Assembly: GCF_048773025.1 (NCBI RefSeq)
Contig: NC_133574.1
Span: 11,115,501-11,179,500 of the forward strand
Length of the DNA stretch: 64,000 bases
From: Camelus bactrianus
Taxonomy: Eukaryota > Chordata > Mammalia > Artiodactyla > Camelidae
Reading direction: 5' to 3'
Within the stretch, counting starts at the first letter, position 1, and the number at the start of each line of letters is the position of its first letter. The notes under the pieces were generated by a model, which ran no database searches, was not told the origin of the DNA, and saw only the letters and a list, made by a program, of their open reading frames with translations. The translations under genes and the position numbers were made by a program. This document shows, in pieces, positions 34,201 to 45,525 of this stretch.

Positions 34201-35880
34201 TCTTAGAGCTGCTTTGCAAGGAAAGGTTCTCTGCACTGGAAAATCAAGTTGCAGCAAGGGCTTGCCCATAGAGATTTAAGTCACATATTTTCCCTCAAGC
34301 AGAAACTTTTGTTCCCTACAAGGTAGCTGAAGGAAGGCTTCCTCACACACTCAAACCTGAGAATGGAACAAGGAGAGAGGTGTTTCTGCATTTAACATCA
34401 AGGGCTGGAGGACAGCAAGAAACACTGACTTTGACTCTCAGCATGTATCCTGGATCTGGATTGCAAGGAAAGTATTTGGCGCTGGAAAACCAGGTAGGAG
34501 TGAGTCCCTTTGAATAGCTATGTAAGTCACATAGTTTCCTGCAAACTGAAAATCTGTGTTCCCAACAAGGAAGGTGAAGGAAGGCTTCCAACACATTCAG
34601 ATCTGAGAATGGAACAAGGAGAGAGGCGTTGCTGCATCTAGATCAAGGATTGGGGGACATCTAGAAACATTGACTCAGCTATATCAGCATGCTTCCTAGA
34701 TCCCCTTTGCAAGGAAAGGCCACTTGCATGGGGAAGCTGAGTATGAGCGAGTGCCTACCAAGAGATATGTAAGTCGCATAGTTCCCCTTAAGCAGAAACT
34801 CTGTGTTCTCAACAAGGTAAATGAAGGATAGCTTCCATACACATTCAGATCTGAGAATGGAACAAGGAGAGAGGCATTGCTGCATCAAGCATCAAGGGCT
34901 GTGGGACATGTAGAAAGAATGACTGTCATTTCTCAGCATGTTTCCTAGTGCCAGTTTACAAGGAAAGACAGTTTTCACTGGAAAACCGAGTTGGAGCGAG
35001 TGCCTCCCCATATATATGTAAATAGTGCAGTTCACCTCAAGCAGAATGTCTATGTTCCCAACAAGGTAGGTGAAGGGCTGCTTCCATACACATTCAGATT
35101 TGAGAATGGAACAAGGACAGAGGCGTTGTTGCATCTAGCATTAAGGGCTGAGTGACACCAAGTAAGAATGACTGTGATCTCTCAAAATTTTTCCTAGAAC
35201 ATGTTGGCAACATAAGGCATTTTGCAATGGAAAGCCGAGTTGGAGTGAAAGCCTTCCAATAGATATGTAATTAGCGTGTTTCCTCTCAAACGGTAAGTCT
35301 GTGTTCCCAACAAGCTAGTTGAAGGACAGCTGCAACAAACATTCATATCTGAGAATGGAACAGGGAGAGTGGCATTGCTGCATCTAGAATTAAGGGCTGG
35401 GGGACATCTAGAAACACTGACTGTGATCTCTCAGCATGTTTCATAGAGCTGGCTTGCAAGAAAAGGCAGTTTCTGCTGTAAAAGCAGTTAGAGCATGTAT
35501 CTCCCAATACACATGGAAGTAGTGTACTTCCCCGCAAACAGAAACTCTGTGTTCCCAACAAGGAAGGTCAAGGATGGCTTCTTCACACATTCAGATCTGA
35601 GAATGGAACAAGGATAGAGGCGTTGCTGCATCTAGCATCAGGGGCTGGGTACATCTCACAACACTTACTTTGATTTCTCCACATGTTACCAAGAGCCAGT
35701 TTGCAAGGAAATGCATTTTGCATTAGAAAACCGAGTTGGAGAGAGTGCCTCCCAATAGATAGGGAAGTAGTGTTATATCCCTGAAGGAGAAACTGTGTTC
35801 CCAACAAGTATTTGAAGAAAGGCTTCCACACACATTCAGATCTGAGAATGGAAGAAGTAGAGAGGTTTTGCTGCATCTAT
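31201..35880 (+). repeat. 248-bp satellite array, block B, plus orientation
   Basis: About 19 monomers of a second subfamily. They differ by CCCCTCAAGCAGAAACT, CAGATCTGAGAATGGAACAA, GGCGTTGCTGCATCTAGC, ATCAAGGGCTGGGGGACATC and GGTTTGCAAGGAAAGG. Spacing measured at 32116-34092 is 247-249 bases. The change from A to B happens within one or two monomers around 31150-31400. B monomers look more alike than A monomers, suggesting a later expansion. Confidence 0.9.
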
Positions 35881-38800
35881 ATGCATCTGTAAGCTAAATG
35901 AAACAATGCCTCTCCACATGATTCATTTTAGAATCTGCATGTTTGTGGAAGCCATCCTTCTCTTAGCTTGTTGGCAACATGGAGATTCCGGTTATGAAAA
36001 CTATGCTACTTATATATCTATAGGCATGCACTGACCAATCCCAGTTTTACAGCCAAAGTGCTTTTCCCTTATAACATGTTCTAGAAAACATACTGAAAAT
36101 TCATTGTAAGTGATTTTACATGTACCCATGCTGTTTATGCTAGATGATTCAATGGCTCTCCCCATGCTCCATTCTGGGATGCGTATGAATGTGGAAGACC
36201 TCCTTCACCTAGCTTGTTGGGAACACAGAGTTTCTGTGTTAGGAGAACTAAGCTACATTCCTATCAATGATGAGGCACTGACACCAAGTCTGTTTTCCAG
36301 CATAAAACTCCTTTCTTGGAAATCGGGCCTAGGAAACATGCGGAGAAATCAGTGTAATTGTTTCTAGAAATACTCGTGCCCTGTATGCTAGATGTAAGAA
36401 CGCATTTCCACATGCTCTGTAATGGGACCCAAATGTGTTTGGAAGCCATAGTTCACCTAGCTTTTTGAGAAGAAAGATTTTCTGTGTTACAGGAAAAATG
36501 CTACCTAAATATCTATGGGGAAGCACTTGCTCGAACTCAGTTTTCCAGGGCAAACTGCCTGTCCTTTAAGAAAGGCACTAGGAAACATGCGGAGAAATCA
36601 GTGTATATGTTTCTAGATATACCCAAGAAATGTATGCTTAATGAGTGAATGCCTCTCTGCATGTTTCTTTCTGCAATCCGAATGTGTGTAGAAGCCATTC
36701 TTCACCTGTCTTGTAGGGAACAGAGAGTTTCTGTGTTAGGGGACTGAACTACTTACATATATATAGGGAGGCACTCACTCTAACTCAGTATTCCTGCACA
36801 AACTGCCTTAAACTTGAAAACGGCTCTAGGAAACATGCTGAGAAATCAGAGTATGTGTTTTAGAGATAACCATTTCCTGTAGGTTAGATAAAAGAACGCA
36901 TGTCCACATGCTCCATTCTGGGATCTGAAAGTGTGTGGACACCATCTTTCACCTAGCTTGTTGGGAACACAGAGTTACTGGGCTAGGGCATCTATGCTAC
37001 ATACACACCTATGGGCATGCACTCACTCCAGCTTGGTTTTCCAATGAAAATTGCCTTTCCCTTGAAACCGGCTCCAGGAAACATGCTGAGAAATCAGAGT
37101 AAGGGTTTCTGGATGTGCCCATGCCCTGTATGCTAGATGTAAGAACACATCTCCACATGCTCCATTGTGGGATCTGAATGTGTGTGGATGCTGTCCTCCA
37201 CCTAGATTGTTGGTAACACAGAGTTTCTGGGCTAGGGGATCTACACTACTTGCATACCTATGGGTATTCCCCCCCCAACTTGGTGTTCCAGCACAAAATG
37301 CTTTTCCCTTTAAACTGACACTAGGGAACATGCTGAGAAGTCATAGTAAGTGTTCCTAGATGTACACATTCCCTATACACTGGATGAATGAACACCTCTC
37401 CACATGCTCCATTATGGTATCCGAGTATTTGAAGAAGCCATCGTTCACCTAGCTTGTTGGGAAAACATAGATTCTGGGTTAGGGGAACTACGCTACTTAC
37501 ATACCATTGTGTAGGCACCCCGCAACTATTTTTCCCAGCGCAAACTGTCTTTCTCTTAACCCAGCACAAGGAAACATGCTGAGATTTCAAGGTAATTGTT
37601 CCTACTTGTACCCATGACCTGTATCCTAGATGAATGAAGGTCTCTCCACATGCTCTCTTCGGAGATCTGATCTGAATGTGTGTGGAAGCCATCCTTCACC
37701 TAACTTGTTGGTAACACAGAGTTTCTGTGTTAGGGGTACTACGCTACTTACATACCTATAGGGAGGCAGTTGTTTCAACTCGGTTTTCCAACACAAAGTG
37801 TCTTTCCCTTCGAACCGGCTCTAGGACAGTTGCATAGAAATCAGAGTGTTTCTATATATAACCATGCCATATATGCTATTTGAATGAATGCCTCCCCACA
37901 TCCTCTATTCTTAGATTGCAATATGTTTGGAAACAATCCTTCACCTAACTTGTTGGGAACACAGAGTTTCTGTGTTAGGGTAACAACGCCACTTACATAT
38001 CTGTGGGCAGGAACTCGTTCAAACTCAGTTTTCCAGGGCAAACGGCCTTTCCTTTGACATCGGCCCTAAGAAGCATCTTGAGTTATCAGAGTATGTGTTT
38101 CTAGATATAACAATTAAATGTATGATAGATGAATGAACGCCCCTCTACATGCTCCATTCTGGGATCTGAATATGTGTGGCAGCTGTTCTTCATCTAAATT
38201 ATTGAGAACTCTAAGTTCCTGTGTTAGGGCATCTACTCTGCTTACATATCAATGGGGAGAAAATTACTCCAACTCGCTTCTCCAGGGCAAACTTCCTTTC
38301 CTTTGAACCCGGCTCTTGGAAACATGCTGAGAAATCAGTGTTTCTAGATGTACCCATGCCCTGTATACTAGATGAATGAACGTTTCTCCACATGCTCCAT
38401 TTTGGGATCCGAATGTGTGTGGAAGCTGTCTTTCACCTAGCTTGTTATGAACATATACATTCTGTGTTATGGGAACTAGGCTACTTATATACCTATGGGC
38501 ATGCACTTGATCCAACCAGGTTTTTGAATGCAAACAGCCTTTCCCTTGAAACCTGTTTTAGGAAACATGATGAACGGTCAGAGTAAGTGTTCCTACATGT
38601 CCCCATGACCTGTATGCTAGATGAAAGAATTGATCTTGCCGTGCTCCATTCTGGGATCTGTATGGCTGTGGAAGACTTCCTTCACTGAGCTTGTTGGGAA
38701 TACAGAATTTCTGTGTTAGGAGAACTCAGCTATATTCATACCTATGGGGAGGCACTGGCTCCACATCAGTTTTCCAGTGCAAAATGCCTTTCCTCTGAAA

Positions 38801-40810
38801 TCGGGTTTAGGAATCATGCTGGTAAATCAGAGTAAGTGTTTCTAGATATATTCATACTTTGAATGCTACATAAATGAATGCCTTTCCACATGCTCCATTC
38901 TGTGATTCGAAAGTGTGTGGTAGTAGTTCTTTACCTAGATAGTTGGTAACATATAGTTTATTGGTTAGGATATCTACACTACTTATATTAGTATGGAAAG
39001 GCACTCACTCCACTCAGTTTTCCATTGCAAACCACCTTTCCCTTGAAAATGGCTCTATGAAAGATGCTTAGAAATGAGAGTAAGTGTTTCTAGATATATC
39101 CATGTGATGTATGCTAGTTGAATGAATGCCTCCCCACATATTCCATTCTTAGATCCCTATGTATTTGGAATCTGTCCTTCAACTAGCTTGTTGGTAACAC
39201 AGAGATTCTGTATTAGGGGAAATGTGCTACTTACATACCTATGTGGAGGCACCCGCTACAACTCAGTTTTCCAGTGCAAACTGCATTTCCCCTGAACCCA
39301 GCTCTAGGGAACATGCTGAGTGTTTCTAGATATACCCATGCCCTGTATGCTAGATGAATGAACGCCTCTCCACATACTACATTCTGGGATCAGAATGTGT
39401 GTGGAAGCCATCCTTCACCTAGATTGCTGGGATCACAGTTTCTGTTCTAGGGGATGTAATCTACCTACATATCTATGGGAAGGAACTGGCTCCAACTGTG
39501 TTTTACAGCACAAAACTCATTTTGCTTGAAACTGGCTGTATGAAACTTGCAGAGATATCAGAGTAAGTGTTTCTAGACATATTCATGCCCTGTATGCTAG
39601 ATGAAGGAGTGTCTCTCCACATACTCCACTCTGGGATCCGAATGTATGTGGAAGCCATCCTTCACCTAGCTTGTTGGGGACATGGAGTTTCTGTCTTAGG
39701 GGAATTACACTACTTATCTATTTATGGGTAGGAACACGCTGCAACTCGTTTTTTCAGCGCAAACTGTCTTTCCATTAATACCGGCTTTAGGATAAACGCT
39801 GAGAATTCAGAGAGTGTTTCTACATGGACTCATGCCCTGTATGCTGGATGAATGAAGGCATTTCCACATGGTTCATTCTGGGATCTGAATGTTTGTGGAA
39901 GACGTCCTTCATCTGGATTGTTGGGAACACAGATTTCTGTGTTCAGGGATTTACACTTCTTAAAAATCTATATGAAGGCACATACTCCAACTCGGTTTTC
40001 CTGTGAAAATTGCCTTTCCCTTGAAAACCGCTCTAGGAAAGATGCTGAGAAATCTGATAAGTGTTTCTAGATATACCCATGCCATGTATGCTAGTTGAAT
40101 TAACTCATACCCACATACTCCAATGTTAGTTCCCAACATGTTTTGAAGCAATCCTTCAACTAGCCTGTTGGGAACCCAGAGTTTCTGGGTAAGGAGAGCA
40201 AAGCCATTTACATATATGTGGGCAGGCACTGGACCGAAGTCAGTTTTCCAGCACAAATGGGCATTCCTTTGATATTGGCTCTATGAAACATATTGAGAAA
40301 TCAGAGTATGTGTTTCTAGATATAACCATTACCTATACGATAGAAGAATGAACGCATCTCCACATGCTCCACTCTGGAATCTGAATGTGTGTGAATGCCA
40401 TCTATGACTTGCTTGTTGGGAACACTGAGTTTCTGCGTTAGGGGAACTACACTACTTACATGTCTGTTTGGAGTCACTCATTCCTTCTCTGTTTTCCAGC
40501 ACAAACTGCCTTTCCCTTGGAAATGTCACTGGGCAAAATGCTGAGAAATCATAGTAAGTATTTCTAGTTATACCTATGCCCTGTATGCTAGACAAATGAA
40601 CACCTCTTCACATGATCCATTCTAGGATCCGAATGTGTTTGGAAGCCATCCTTCACCTAGCTTGTTGGGAACACAGACTGTCTGTGGTTGGGGAAAAACT
40701 CTACTTACATACCTATGAGTATGCACTCTCTCCAACACGGTTTTCCAGCACAAATTTCCTTTCTCTTGAAACCTGCTCCAGGAAACATGCTGAGCAATCA
40801 GGATATGGGT
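35881..40810 (-). repeat. 248-bp satellite array, block A', inverted
   Basis: From 35881 the same monomer reads on the minus strand. In plus-strand reading it appears as CATGCTGAGAAATCAGAGTA, CCATGCCCTGTATGCTAGATG and TTTCTGTGTTAGGGGAACTA, the complements of block A landmarks except that GGGCAT is preceded by ACA rather than AAA. About 20 monomers. Confidence 0.9.
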
Positions 40811-43800
40811 TTCTAGATGTACACCTGCCCCTTGTGCTAGATGAATGAACGCTTCTTTACATGTTCCATTTTGAGTTTCTAATCTGTGTGGAAGCAGTCC
40901 TTCACCTACCTTGTTGTTAACATGGAGTTTCTGGGATAGGGGCACTGACCAAACTGTATATATAAGGGAAGGCTCTCGATCCAACACGACTTACCAGCAC
41001 AAACTGCCTTTACATTGAAACCGGCTCAAGGAACCATTCCGAGAAGCAGGGTATGTATTTCAAGATATATCTTTCCATTTTGAGCTACGTTAGAGAATGC
41101 TTCTCGTCATGTTCCATTCTTGGATCCGAATGTGTGCGTAAGCCAACCTTCACAAACCTTGTTGTGAACACAGAGTTACTGGGTTAGAGTCACTGGCCTA
41201 CCTATATATATTAGGGGAGAGCCTCACTCCAAGTCATTTATTAGCACAAACTGCCTTTACCTTGAAACTGACTATAGGAAACATGCTGAGAAATCAGGGT
41301 AATTTTTTCTAGATGTACACTTGCTCTCTGTGCTAGATAAATGAATGTTTCTCCACATTTTCCATTCTGACATTCGTATGTGTGTGCAAGCCCTCCTCAC
41401 ATACCTTGTTCAGAACACAGAGTTTCTGTATTAAGGGCACTAGGCTACTTATATATATGAGGAGGCACTCACTCCAACTCAATTTTCCAGCGCAAACAAC
41501 CTCTACCTTGAAACTGTCTTGATGAAACATGCTGAGAAATCAGGCAAAGTATTTCCAAGGGTAACCTTGCCCACTCTACTAGAATGAAAGAATGCTTCTG
41601 TGATCCTAATGTGTGCAGAAACCGTGATTCACATACCTTGATCCAAACACAGATTTTCTGGTTTAGGGGCACTGGCTTCCCTATATATTTTAGGGGAGGC
41701 ACATACTCCAACTCAGTTTTCCAGTGCAAACTGCCTTTACCTTGAAACCTACTCTAGGCAACATGCTTAGAAATGAGGGTAAGTGTTTCCAGATGTACAC
41801 TTGCCCTTTGTGCTAGATGAATGAATGCTTTTCCACATGTTCCATTCTGGGAACTGAATGTGTGTGGAAGCTGTCCTTTACCTAGCTTGTTGGGAACACA
41901 GAGGTTCTCGGTTAGGGGCACTGGCCAACCTATGTATATTGTGGTAGGTACTTATTCCAACTCAGTTTTCCATTGCAAACTGCGTGTACCTTGAAACTGA
42001 CTGTAGAAAGCATGCTGAGAAATCAGGGTAACTCTTTCTAGATGTACCATTTCCCTTTGTGCTAGATGAATGTACGATTCAACTAATGTTCCATTTTGGG
42101 ATCCAAATGTGTGTGGAAGTCATTCTTCACCTGTGTTGTTTGTAGCTCACAGTTTTTAGGTTAGTGACACTGGCCTACTTATATATGTAAGGGGAGACAA
42201 TCACTCCAACTTGGTTTTCCAGTGCAAAAGCCTTTACCTTGAAACCTGCTCTAGGAAATATGCTGAGAAATCATGGTTAGTATTTTCAGAAGTACTCTTG
42301 CCCTTTGTGCTAGCTCAATGAACGCTTCTCCACCTGTCACATTCTGGGATCCAAATGTATGTGTAAGCCACCCTTCACCTACCTTGTTGGGAAAAAAGGG
42401 TTTCTGGGTTAGGGGTAATGGTCTACCTGTAATAAAAGTGGAGTGAATCACTCCAACTCGGTTTTCCAGCACAAACTGTGTTTACATTGAAACCATCCCT
42501 AGAAATCATGCTGAAAAATCAGGGTAGGTGTTTCTAGAGGTACTCTTGCACTTTCTGCTTGATGAATGAACACTTCTGCACATCTTTAGTTCTGGGATAA
42601 GACTGTGTTTGGAAGCAGCCTTTCACCTACTTTATTCTGAATGCAGTGTTTTTCGGTTAGTTGCATTGGCCTACCTATTTATAGAAGGGGAGGCACTCAC
42701 TCTAACTTGGTTTTCCAGAGCAAACTGCCTTTACCTTGAAACCCAGTCTAGGAAGCATGCTGAGAAGTCAAGGTACTTGTTTCTAGATGTACATTTGCCC
42801 TTTGTGCTAGCTGAAAGAAAGCTTCTCCACATGTTCCATTCTAGCATCCGAATGTGTGTGTGTAAGGCAACCTTCACCTACCTTGTTCAGAACACAGAGT
42901 TTCTGGTTTAGAGGCACTGGCCTACCTCTGTATGTAAAAAGGGGAGTGACTCTCTCCAACTTAGTTTTCCAGCAAAATTGCGTTTACTTTGAAACCCTCT
43001 CTAGGAACCATGATGAGAATTCAGGGTGTTTCTAGATATGTCCACGCCCTTTCTGCTGCAAGAATGAACGCTTCTCCACTTGTTCCATTGTGGGATCCGA
43101 AAGTGTGTAGAAGCAGTCTTTCACCTACACTTTTGTGAAAATAGTTTCTGGGTTAGTGGAACTAGCCAAACTTTATATATAAGTGAAGAACACACTCCAA
43201 CTCGGTATTCCAGCACAAACTGCCTTTACCTTGAAACCAGCTCAAGGAACATGATGAGAAAGGGTAAGTGTTTCTAGATGTAATCTTGCCTTTTGTGCTC
43301 GGTGAATGAACGCTTCCCTACATGATTCATTCTGGTATCCAAATGTGTGCCGAATCCTTCATTCACATACCTTGTTCTGAGCACAGAATTTCTCGGTTAG
43401 TGGCGCTGGCCTGCCTATATATCAAAGGGGAGTCACTTGCTCCAACTCGGCTTTACAGAGCAAACTGGCTTTACTTTGAAACCAGCTTCAGGAAACATGC
43501 TGAGAAATGAGGGTAATTGCTTCTAGATGTACCCTTTTCTTTTGTGCTACGTGAATGAACGCTTCTTCACATGTAACATTCTGAGATTCATCTGTGTGTG
43601 GAAGCCATCCTTCAACTACATTTTTATGAACACAAGGTTTCTCGGTTAGTGGCACTGGCCCACCTGTACATATAAGGGAGGCACTCTCTCCAACTGTTAT
43701 CCAAAGCAAACAGCCTTTACTTTGAAACCGGCTGGAGGAAACATGCAGAGAAACCAGGGTATGTGTTTCTAGATGAACCCTTTTCCTTTGTGCTAGATAA

Positions 43801-44156
43801 ATGAACACATCTCAACATGTTGCATTCCGACATCCCAATGTGTGTGGATGCTGTCATGTAACTATCATGTTGGGAAAACAGAGTTTCTGGGTTAGGGGGT
43901 CAGTCCTACCTTTATATATAATGGGAGGCACATGCTCCAACTTTGTTTTCCAGAGCAATCTGCCTTTACCTTGAAACGGCTTGAGGAAACATGATGAGAA
44001 TTCAGGGTAAGTGTTTGTAGATGTACACTTGTCCTTTGTGCTAGATGAATGAACGTTTCCACATGTTCCATTCTGGTATCCAAATGTGTGTGGAAGCCAT
44101 CCTTCAACAATCTTGTTGGGAACACAGACTTTCTGGGTTAGGGGCACTTGCCTGCC

Positions 44157-44170
44157 TATATATATATATA
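44157..44170 (+). repeat. (TA)7 in a satellite monomer
   Basis: A lengthened form of the CCTATATATA spot of subfamily C. Confidence 0.9.
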
Positions 44171-44405
44171 AGCAGATTCACTTGCTCCAACATGGTTTTT
44201 GAGCACAAACTGCCTTTACATTGAAACCATCAATAGGAAACATGCTGAGAAATCAGGATAATTGTTTCTAGATATATCCTTGGCCTTTGTGCTAGATGAA
44301 TAAACTCTTCAGCATATGTTCCATTCTGGGATCTGAATGTGTTTAGAAACCGTCCTTCAACTACCTTGTTTGGAACACACTGTTCCTAGGTTGTGGACAC
44401 ACGCC

Positions 44406-44432
<27 letters not shown>
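44406..44432 (+). repeat. (TA)n microsatellite in a satellite monomer
   Basis: A 27-base TA run at the same monomer position as the (TA)7 one monomer to the left, at 44157. Confidence 0.93.
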
Positions 44433-44436
<4 letters not shown>

Positions 44437-45525
44437 GGACATATTCCAGCTCTGTTTTCCAGGGCATACTGCCGTTTCCTTGGAACCTGCTCTAGGAAAC
44501 ATGCTGAGAAATCAAGGCAAGTGTTCTCAATGTACTTTTGCCCTTTCTGCTAGATTACAGAATGCTCCTGCATATGTTCCATTATGGGATCCTAATGTGT
44601 GTGGAAGCTGTCCTTCACCTACCTTGTTGAGAACACAGAGTTTCTGGGTTAGGTGCACTGGCCTACCTGTATATAAAAGTGGAGTCACTCGCTCCAACAC
44701 GGTTTTCAAGCACAAACTGCCATTACCTTGAAACTGTCTTTAGGAAACATGCTGAGAAATCAGGGTAAGTGTTTCTAGATGTACCCTTGTCCTTTGTGCT
44801 AGATGAATGATCGGTTCTACACATGTTCCATTCTGGGATCTGATTGTCTGTGGAAGCCATCCTTCAATTACCCTGTTGGTAATACCTAGTTTATGGGTTA
44901 GTGACACTGGCCTACCTATATATAATTGGAGACACTCACTCCATCTTGGTTTTTCAGCACAAACTTCCTCTCCCTTGAAACCAGCTCTTGGAAACTTGCT
45001 GAGAATTCACATTGTTTATACTTGTACCCCTCACTTTCAGTCTTGCTGAATGAAGGCTTTCCCACATGTTCCATTTTTTGATCCAAATGTGTGTGCAAGC
45101 TGTTATTCACCTACCATGTTGGGAACAAAAATTTGTTGTGTTATGTTGACAGGCCTTCCTAAATACATAATGAGAGGCACTCTATCTAACTCGGTTTTCC
45201 AGCTCAAACCTCCTTTAGCTTCAAACCATCTCTACAGAACTTGATTTTTATTTCAGGGTAATTGTTTCTAGATATACCATGCCTATTCTGGCTAGCTGAA
45301 TGAACGCTTCTCCACATGTTCCAATCTGGGATCTGAATGTGTTGGAAGCTGTCCTTCAACTACCTTGTTGGAAACAGACTTTCTTTGTTAGGATGACAGG
45401 CTTACCTATGTACTTAAGGGGAGCAATCACTCCAAATCAACTTTCCAGCACAAACTGCCTTAATTTGAAACTTTCTCTAGGAAACATGCTGAGAAATCAG
45501 AGTATGTGTTTCTAGATATATTTAT

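Larger units (their letters stand above)
40811..45525 (-). repeat. 248-bp satellite array, block C, inverted
   Basis: About 19 monomers with plus-strand landmarks GAGAAATCAGGGTAAGTG, ACCCTTGCCCTTTGTGCTAG, GGGTTAGGGGCACTGGCCTA, CCTATATATATAAGGGGAGG and CTGCCTTTACCTTGAAACC. Spacing at 41866-42363 is 248-249 bases. The TA-rich spot in this subfamily has grown into a microsatellite in two monomers. The last monomer stops near 45525, where an old LINE-1 begins. Confidence 0.9.

Noticed and set aside
25574-45525. Dozens of 60-138 codon open frames on both strands as possible genes
   Set aside because: All lie in the tandem satellite and repeat the same peptide pieces with drifting frames; spacing of 245-249 bases does not keep a frame.
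25574-45525. CRISPR-like array
   Set aside because: The unit is a 248-bp tandem monomer without distinct spacers, in a mammalian genome.
18531-45525. CENP-B box in the satellite
   Set aside because: The TTCGGATCCC at some monomer ends does not fit the TTCGNNNNANNCGGG pattern.
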